A stretch of 64,000 nucleotides of DNA from NCBI RefSeq assembly GCF_027596085.1, contig NC_072470.1:3151034-3215033 (forward strand). The letters run 5' to 3'. Of the stretch, positions 56,260 to 64,000 are shown one piece after another. The translations under genes were made by a program, and so were the position numbers. Each line of letters begins with the position of its first letter. The first letter of the stretch is position 1. Origin of the DNA: Anoplopoma fimbria. Lineage: Eukaryota > Chordata > Actinopteri > Perciformes > Anoplopomatidae. Below the pieces are notes generated by a model, which had not been told where the DNA came from, did not search any database, and saw only the letters and a program-made list of their open reading frames with translations.

Positions 56260-59200
56260 CATGATCAAAGTTTTATTAGTCCAACAACTGTCACACTTCT
56301 GATTCGAGCATGAAGATGTTAAGGCCAAAGGGAATGACTTCATACACGCCATGACACTTTCTATTAGACGGTACAATAACATGCATCCTGGGAGAAATAC
56401 AATGTGGATAACACAATGTTATTTTTCATTTGACAGAGAATTTAGTAATGATTGCAACCGACCAGGAGCCACCGGTGGTGTGAAGCTGAAGTACGTTAGA
56501 CTTCAAATGACAGAATCTGTGTCTGTCAGTTTTACCTCTTGTTTGTAACTCCTATGAGCTTCATGCAAAAGCTGCTAAAAGCTGTTTTAAAAGCAGGCAG
56601 TCAGGTCCAGGGCCGGACCAAATGACTGCTACTGCAAGAGAGATGTTTTGGTTGTACATTATTTGGGTAAGTTACATTTTCAAATGAGGGAGAAAGTGGA
56701 TATTTACAAGGGATTTGCACTGATGCTTTTTTTCTGGTGTGTTCTAATGCAGTATGTACTTTTTGCACTTAAATTCCTGTGCAAAGTTCCTTCAGTGGAG
56801 CTCTTATTCCAGCACAAAAGTGACAAAACTGCAGCAAAGCAACAGCCTGTAAATGTCGGTCTCCTGCAGCTCCTTTCTGCCTTTTAATATATGAACTTTA
56901 ATGGTTTACTGCAGCTCCGGCTCAGGGAAATATGATTGAAGCAAATGGTAATTACTACGCATATTATCTGTTATAAGTAGATCTAAAAGTTTGACCAAAA
57001 ATCTCCCTCTGATTATTTACAACTCATTTAATCACTGGTCTTTTTATTGAGCTGACAACATCAGGATATTTTTAATATTTATTTTATCAGGTGCTTTAAT
57101 GAAAGAGAGTGTTTCAACAAATGAATGCAGTGAATTGTTACCAATGTGAATAAGATTGCTGTATAATCTAAATATTTATCCGATATAATATATTCAGTGA
57201 TTTTCTTTTCTGTTTTTGTCATATATACTGCTAAAATAAATCCTCTTAAATCCTAGAATCATGTTATCACAAGAAAGATTTTTAAACATACCAAAGAGAA
57301 GAAATATTTAATATATTCTGTATTGTTACAACTCAGAAGAAAGTGTTTTGTTCAATGGAAGAAAACTATTTTATTTGTTGTATTTTGAGGTAGATGTGTT
57401 TAGTGTCTTTCCTTTTTTGTCCACCAGAGGACGTCATAACACTGTTACAGTTAAATCAGCTGTTTTTTAAAGTGACTTTACACTGACTGTGAGACACTGA
57501 CTCCATTTGTGAATCCTGATAGATCATTTCGATTTAATTTATTTAGTTGTATTAACTTTTGCATTATTATAATGATTGTTATCATTGTTTGTGATGCTGA
57601 AGTATATGAAATAAGTTTTCTTATGAATCTCTGTGTGCACAATTTTATTTTTTTAAAGAGGTTAAACTGTGAAGCTGTGTCCCAAATACATACTAAGTAC
57701 TACTTCAGTACACTGTGTACTTGCAGCAGTTTGTATACAAGAACTTCAACATATGTAACGCTGTAATGCTGTAATGCTTTACACTAACAGGAAGTGAGAC
57801 AATATGGACGTTTCTGCAGCTTTTTTATCACAATTTGTTTATATAAGTGAACATTGTGGGAGATGGAACACTCAAAAGTTTACCAATTTTGAATAGTAAA
57901 ACTAGATGGTCTTCACATGTTCATATCAGCTCATCATATATTTTAAATTTAACCATTTTTTCTGCTCATTGAAAGAACTCTGGTTTCAGATTTCGTCCCA
58001 GCTCAGTTTATAATGTGACAAAAGTGTCACCACACCTAACGGACAGGTGCTCTATGGTCCATTGTCACAGCGTCACTCAGTACACTATCATGTAACAGCG
58101 GTAGAAAGATAGTATCTGTTCACAGTAATACACTTTGAAATCAGCCACTATGTGTTCTGTGGTTAAAACATCTGTCTGTTCTCACGCTCTACACTCATGT
58201 CTTTAAAACTGTCTTTAAACTTATAAAACTGATGAATTACTGGTCACTATAAACACTGTGTTCTGTTTTGTTTGCAGTCATTTCATTTATTGCAATTTTA
58301 TTTCTTTAAATCTTGTGAATATGCACATTTTTAGCTGAAAAGCTGTTTTGAGAGGGTTAGAGTCCTTTTCTTGTTTTAAAAATGTATTTATTGAGGTGAT
58401 ACTGTGTTAAAATGGTGCATATCCCCAAAATAAATGTGTGTTTTTAGCCCAGCTAGCAGCATGGCTTTAGGAAACATCCTGAGGGTGCAAACTTAAAACA
58501 TCTGGAGGCAAATGTAAAATATTTTAAACAAAAATCTAACCTGTAGTTTGATGATTAAAGGATAAAAAGAGCATATCTGGGTAAGAGATGGGTGTAAAGC
58601 AAAGTACCTCATTTGGTTTTTGTATCCAGAGGGGTTTATTTATTGCAGACTGCATCTCACAGTGTATACATGATGCATCAGGATGTGGAATATTTAACTT
58701 CACCTGTTAAAGAGAGACAGAGAACACTATTCTTCTCCTCAACAACTCTTATATTGTGTACCTCTCGGACCGAAATGACAGGCGTTATTTATAGAGTGTT
58801 GCACGCGTTTACAACATAAGTGCTACCTTGGAGATGACTCTTCCTGAGCGTTGACAGCTGAGAGCAAAGAGGGAAGATGGATGGAATTTAAATTTGAAGC
58901 ATGTGAGCGGGAGGACACATAACCCCCCTCCTGAGAATACAGCCGATGGGGAGAAAAAGTGGACTTATCTTTGCGTGTGCTCACAGGATTAACGCTGAAA
59001 CGGGGAGCTGGGGAATCCGGAGTACCACAGGGAGAGATGTGTCAGACGGATTTTTCTATTCAGTCGTATAGTTCAGGGGCTGTTGAGGACAAGTTCTGAC
59101 AAAACCTATGAAACTTTCCTTCTGCCTGCTGAGCTGTGAAATAACAAAGCAGCTTCTTGCATATTTTTGTGGGGGAATCATTGTGATTTATACTCAAACT

Positions 59201-60700
59201 TTTCTTTTATTCCCTGCAGAAATATGCAGCTTTCTTAAAAAAAAAAAGGGGGATTTATGTGTTTTATGTGAGAGGTGGTGGTGGTGTTTCAGCATTCTCT
59301 CTTTAAGGAATGCAGTGTTCAGTCCCGGACCTCAGACAGGTGCCACACTGAAGGCCAACATGTCTGAACAGAGAATCAAACACAGAAAACTTACATCAGC
59401 CCGAGTTTATGATACTCTCTCTGTCGCTGTTATAAAGGGTTAGACTCCTCATGTGGTAAAGATTTGGTTTTGGATAACTTTTGAGAAGTGCTGCAATGAA
59501 ACTACGTAAACAAACAAGCCTTGGCTGGTTTTGTCCAGCGACAATTCCAATAAAGTTTATTCAAACAATGGAGCTTAATCTGCACAGTGTTTACCCACTT
59601 TTATTTAAGTAAGATTATTGATCACAAGCTGTAAAAATACTATGTTTAAAGTGAAAAAAAACTAATTAACTTACATTTTCTTAAAGTCTCTTCAAGATGG
59701 AGCTCATTTTAAAGACCTAAATATTAAATATAACATCATATTGTATTTGTTTATCACACCTGTGAGTTTAAGATAGTAGAATAACTAGTTCAACGCTTTA
59801 AAAAAGGCTGAATCTCTCCTATAGAAGTCAATCTAAAGTTGCATAAAATGGAAGTAAAATACTGTAGCTCATAACTAAATGAGCATTCAGTGAATGCACT
59901 TACTGTATCCCTGTATTCTACTACATTTGAAGATTAATATGATACACAATTATATATAAAACAACCCTGCAGTTCTTTATTTGATCATTTTAATAGTTTC
60001 TTTCAGTCTTAATGTGTGTGAAAAAACTTCCGACAGTCCACTCATCACACTCCCTTCATTTATAATCCATCAGTCATAATTATTGGGCTTTAATTGTCAG
60101 ACAGTAATTTCCCACGTCTGCCTCATTACTGTGCATGCTTTAACGAGGTCACAGCTCACACAGGTGTTTGGTGTCTGATTAGTCCTGGAGGGTCATTGGT
60201 GGGTTAACTCACCTAAACATAGTGAAGCACCATTTTTTCAGCTCAGGTGAGCACACTAAACTTCTCTATTTCTGTCAGCTGCCACTCTACTGTTAACTGA
60301 TTGGACACAGTGAGTCAAACAGCTCTGTGGAGCCTCAGGGGACGTTTTTTTTTTAAACTTCATCAATTAATTTGAATTGTGAGGCCTCGAGGCTGAACTG
60401 TGAACTAATTGGTGGCAGGTGTGTGAAGTTAGAAAGGACCGAGTCCTGCTAGAATATGGATTTCAAGATAAAAGCATTTTCTTTATCAGTGGGATAAATA
60501 CAATGAATGATATATTTTTTTATCATTGATTTATATTAAATATGGGGTGAAATCCTTGTTATAATGAGTGTCACATGATACATTTGCTGCTTCTCCAGAG
60601 TTTAAAGCATTCAAAACAGGTGCAATAGTCATTTTTAATCAAATAAACTGAACTTCAGATTGTCTAATGTTGCTTGCAGTGTGTTGCTGCAGAGATTGTT
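56260..60700. other. gene-poor spacer
   Basis: No supported gene. Short open frames (for example 59,108-59,443) lack splice context or recognisable sequence. AT-rich throughout, with a conserved-looking homeobox-motif-rich patch near 60,040-60,240. Confidence 0.5.
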
Positions 60701-60979
60701 CATCAGTAGAGCTTTTACTTTGAAAAGAACCCGCAGGAAGTTCTCTCCAGTTCTGCACAGAGCTCATTTGCGCACCGCTCCTTGTGCGTAAAGGTGCGTA
60801 AAGGTGCGCACAGCCTCCAGGTAGACGGGAGGTGGTATAGTTTCCCTCTCAGTGATTTATTTTCCCTCACAAGCTGCTGGAAGTGTCCTCTGGAGATGAT
60901 CTCAACCCTGAGCCTCTGAAAGGATTTAAATTGTTTTTTCTTCTTTGTTATAACCATAAATAACAAAAACAGTTCGAGG

Positions 60980-61070
60980 ATGAGTCGACACCACAGGTGG
61001 TCCATGTTGACCTTGCAGACCTGCATCCTCCTGCTGCTGGGGGTCACACAGATACAGTCTCAGTGGAATG
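60980..61070 (+). CDS. signal-peptide first exon of an unidentified secreted or membrane protein (gene continues past window)
   Basis: ATG at 60,980 is followed by MSRHHRWSMLTLQTC then ILLLLGVTQIQSQWN, a basic start, a hydrophobic core and a small-residue cleavage region (likely after QIQS). It ends in a strong donor (AATG|GTGAGT) in phase 1, the usual phase after signal-peptide exons. The upstream 260 bases are GC-richer (TGCGTAAAGGTGCGCACAG) and may be the leader. No following exon was found to 64,000, so intron 1 would exceed 2.9 kb. I do not recognise the protein. Confidence 0.5.
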
Positions 61071-62169
61071 GTGAGTAAAAGCTGCATCATTCTGTTATTC
61101 TGTTAAGTTTTTGCATGTTTGTAAATGTTGCTGCAAAACTTACATTTTATGCAGAAATAGTAGAGAAAAGGTGCAGAAAAATACTCCAGCAAGTTTGGTA
61201 TCTTTTTAGGTAACCTCTTTTTTTTAATTGGCTCTGCAGCACATCTGATCTCAATCAATCCACAAACTTTGAACTTGTAATTTAAATGCATACATTATCA
61301 TCCACTCCTGCTGATTTTTGAGTTTTCTTCACGCTGGAATGAGGCTTTGGTTGATGTGAATGTCTGGACTTGTCATTTACAGTTCTGAAGCATCTCCTCT
61401 GCTGTACCTCTGTGGCTGCTTGTTTGGTTTGTAAAAGTGAAGGATGTTACATGTGCATTCATCAAATCACGCTCCGGCCTGCTCTTCTTCACTGTTAGAA
61501 TAGCAAGTAGTGAGTTTCTTTTAGGGTATTCCAAGAATTTGCATTTATTGTTTTGTATTTGCTGCCATTTCCTGCCTGTTGTCTGGCTGGTTTTCAGGTT
61601 TGCTCAATAAGCTTGTTTGCTTTTGCACCATTTTGGAAATGGATGACAGTATGAGACAGTGAGCCCCCATAAAACACATACATGCTTTATGTCTTTTTTA
61701 TTGTTGTTTTGCGCCTCTTTGTAGTAATTTTACATTGCTTTTGTGGTTTTCTATGTCTCTGCGGTTGTTTTGCATCCATTTGTGGTTGTTTGACATCTTT
61801 TTTTTGTAGTTTAGCATCTCTTTCTGGTCCTGTTACAACTTGTAGTTGTATTGTATCTCTTTGTTTAACTGTTTAACCATTAACTGTATAATAAGTCACT
61901 TCGGTAGAGGCTCCAGCCCAGGAACCCCCTGACCCTTCGAGCCTCTGTGCCTGTTCCCGGTTTGCCCATTCAGTAATCCATCCCTTATTTTATGCTTGTG
62001 TGAGTATTGGTGTTTTATTACAAAAATTATATTTTACAGATCGTCAATTCTTTAGGATTACTATTTAGGTTTAGAGTAAAGAATTAAAGGTTTGTGCAGC
62101 GAGGAATGTTACTTGTGAAGGTGCTTTTCTTTGTGTTGTAGTGCAGAACAGTTCAGTATGTTGCGTTGA

Positions 62170-62201
<32 letters not shown>

Positions 62202-62202
62202 G
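62170..62202. repeat. (GT)n microsatellite
   Basis: Run of about 13 GT units, then GCGTGTG. Confidence 0.9.
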
Positions 62203-62285
62203 GGAGGTGGAGATTTGTGGTTTGTTCAGATTTTCCCTTCTTGAGGGCTCACTTAATCCTCTCCCAAAATTTTACCTTGCTGTGG

Positions 62286-62287
<2 letters not shown>

Positions 62288-62361
<74 letters not shown>
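62288..62361. repeat. (CA)37 microsatellite
   Basis: Uninterrupted CA run 86 bases after the GT tract and complementary to it. Confidence 0.97.
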
Positions 62362-62363
<2 letters not shown>

Positions 62364-64000
62364 AGACATAAAAATAGACAAACATTGTGCTGACACCCAG
62401 GCGTGCCCACACATTCATGTAGAGACCCATGCAGAAACCCTTTCGACAGACTTCACACAAGAATTCAGGCTTGTGCATTGTTTGTAAGTAGTTAATGTAA
62501 AATCTGCTCAAAGACTATGGAACTTATTCTGTTAGTGTTGTTGCACTTTTTTCTTATTTTTGAATCACATGACACAAAGATATTTGTTGAGATGTTTCCA
62601 TCGCAGATGAAGAAACCTTTTCTGCAACTGATTGTAAACATATCCATCAGATTTTGGTGTCAGTCTGTCATACAATTCTATATGAGGAGTTTTGCACATT
62701 GACATTGTGCTAAAGCTGTTGTTACTTCATATAAAAGCAGCTGGTTTGAAAGGTCTTCTGGGAAATGTAGGAAATCAATAACAGATGTAGAAAAGGATGA
62801 ATCAGTTTATAGCAAACCTCCTGTCACACACTGAGCATCATTAACTGATAATTTACCGTCTTAACACTGTTGGAAGCAAATCATCAGAATGTACAATAAC
62901 CTCTTTGTTTTCTTTCTCTGCGTTTTAACATAACTCCTCTCAGATTTACAGTGTTTATGCAACATGTAAGCACTTATCAAAAGTATGCTGGGACACAAGC
63001 AGCAGACGTCTCCCCTGGGTGGTCCGTTATATACGACGCTGTGTTTTACAAATGGTAATAAAACTAGTGTACTGTGTCGTGTAAAATTAGTAGCTGTGTG
63101 GTTTATAATCAGGATGTAAAGGGAATATAATATACATCAGAAGGAAAATGTACAATGTGTTTCTGCAGGCCAAATTCAAGACAATGCATCCTTTTATTAG
63201 CGCATAATTGAACACATTTATTTATCAAGCAAAAACACGATTGAATGGTTCCAGCTTCTCAAATAAATACAAATCTGCTGCTCTAATCTTTTTATATAAT
63301 TAAACTTTTAATATTCTTGAGAAAAAAATAAACAATTTGAACATTTTATAGTCTGATTACTTTAAACACCTTATTTCCTGCACATCAGATGAATTTTTCC
63401 CCCACACAAGGTACCACAGTACCACAGTTTTGATTAGCCGGATCATCTTTTAATCACAGTTTCTTTAGATCAATCAGTGGTTGACAGTAGCTCAACATAT
63501 ATTATTTACATAAAAACAAAGCTGATCATTAATTAGTGTCTGATCAGTTGAACATCTAATTATGGTGTGGTGTAATTAAGCTGTGATGAAAACTCACTGT
63601 TTGGGTTTGACTTAAATAAATGTCTCGCTCAGCTGCCTTTTGATTTTAACATTTTAGTGACATATTTATGACTTATTTTGATATTATATTAGCTCCTGTG
63701 CGTCACTCGTTGAGATTAAAGGTTTTAAATTGTATGTCTGGAGTTGGATGGGTGGGTTAAATGAATGGACACTGGACACTTGACCCTTCTGTCACCATGA
63801 CGACATCAAAGAGCTTCTGACTGGACAGGAAGTAGATGTTTAGCGTATTCAGCCCTGTTGTTACTGCAATGTCAGCATGTTGGGTTTTTGTTTTTTGCAC
63901 TTCTTTTTCACAGAATTGCTGATTTGTTGCAAGTATAAATATGGACCTAAAGACTGACCTTATTTTTGTCATATTACATCAGAATTGTCATGTTTATTTT

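Larger units (their letters stand above)
61071..64000. other. putative long intron, no exon recognised
   Basis: AT-rich with a GT tract (62,170-62,202) and a CA tract (62,288-62,361). No open frame with acceptor and donor plus recognisable protein was found. A TAATTA-rich patch near 63,470-63,600 may be regulatory. Confidence 0.4.

Noticed and set aside
59108..59443. 111-residue open frame
   Set aside because: Composition resembles translated non-coding DNA, it contains a poly-A-derived KKKK, and there is no homologue I recognise.

Overview
The window is vertebrate nuclear DNA, almost certainly from a ray-finned (teleost) fish. All recognisable genes are split by GT-AG introns, the spacer is AT-rich with long dinucleotide tracts, and dispersed repeats of familiar teleost types are present (non-LTR retrotransposon 3' tails, a SINE-like family, a foldback MITE). 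Nothing prokaryotic, viral or CRISPR-like was seen. All recognised genes lie on the + strand. Identities rest on remembered vertebrate protein sequences; no search was run.

Layout: (1) 1011-6705, C-terminal part of als2 (alsin: MORN repeats plus VPS9 domain), entering from the left edge. (2) 10.7-19.4 kb, complete mpp4 (L27-PDZ-SH3-GK scaffold), with an unusual run of tiny in-phase acidic exons, and with unexplained coding-like exons in its intron at 13.35-14.66 kb. (3) 19.9-25.16 kb, tmem237 (ciliary transition-zone tetraspan protein), preceded by a tandemly duplicated upstream segment. (4) 26.1-31.0 kb, cyp20a1 (orphan cytochrome P450). (5) 31.2-32.7 kb, AT-rich inverted-repeat block and a 33-bp palindrome. 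(6) 32.8-51.85 kb, abi2 (Abl interactor 2, WAVE complex subunit), whose large introns hold a LINE remnant, an inverted copy of part of cyp20a1, a SINE-like copy, a foldback MITE, and a cassette exon that is out of frame by one base. (7) 52.7-55.9 kb, a CD2/SLAM-type immunoglobulin-superfamily receptor gene. (8) 56-64 kb, mostly gene-poor, with one candidate signal-peptide first exon at 60,980-61,070 whose gene continues beyond the window.

The splice models were joined by hand. als2 (711 codons, partial), mpp4 (631), tmem237 (410), cyp20a1 (463), abi2 (493 without the out-of-frame exon) and the Ig receptor (296) all hold one open frame across every junction, which supports the exon boundaries. 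The genes are not an operon and do not obviously act together. als2 is a Rab5/Rac regulator, mpp4 a photoreceptor-synapse scaffold, tmem237 ciliary, cyp20a1 an orphan oxidase and abi2 an actin regulator. The common theme is conserved synteny with human 2q33, where the same families occur around ALS2, MPP4, TMEM237, CYP20A1, ABI2 and the CD28 region. Here they are compacted into one head-to-tail block.
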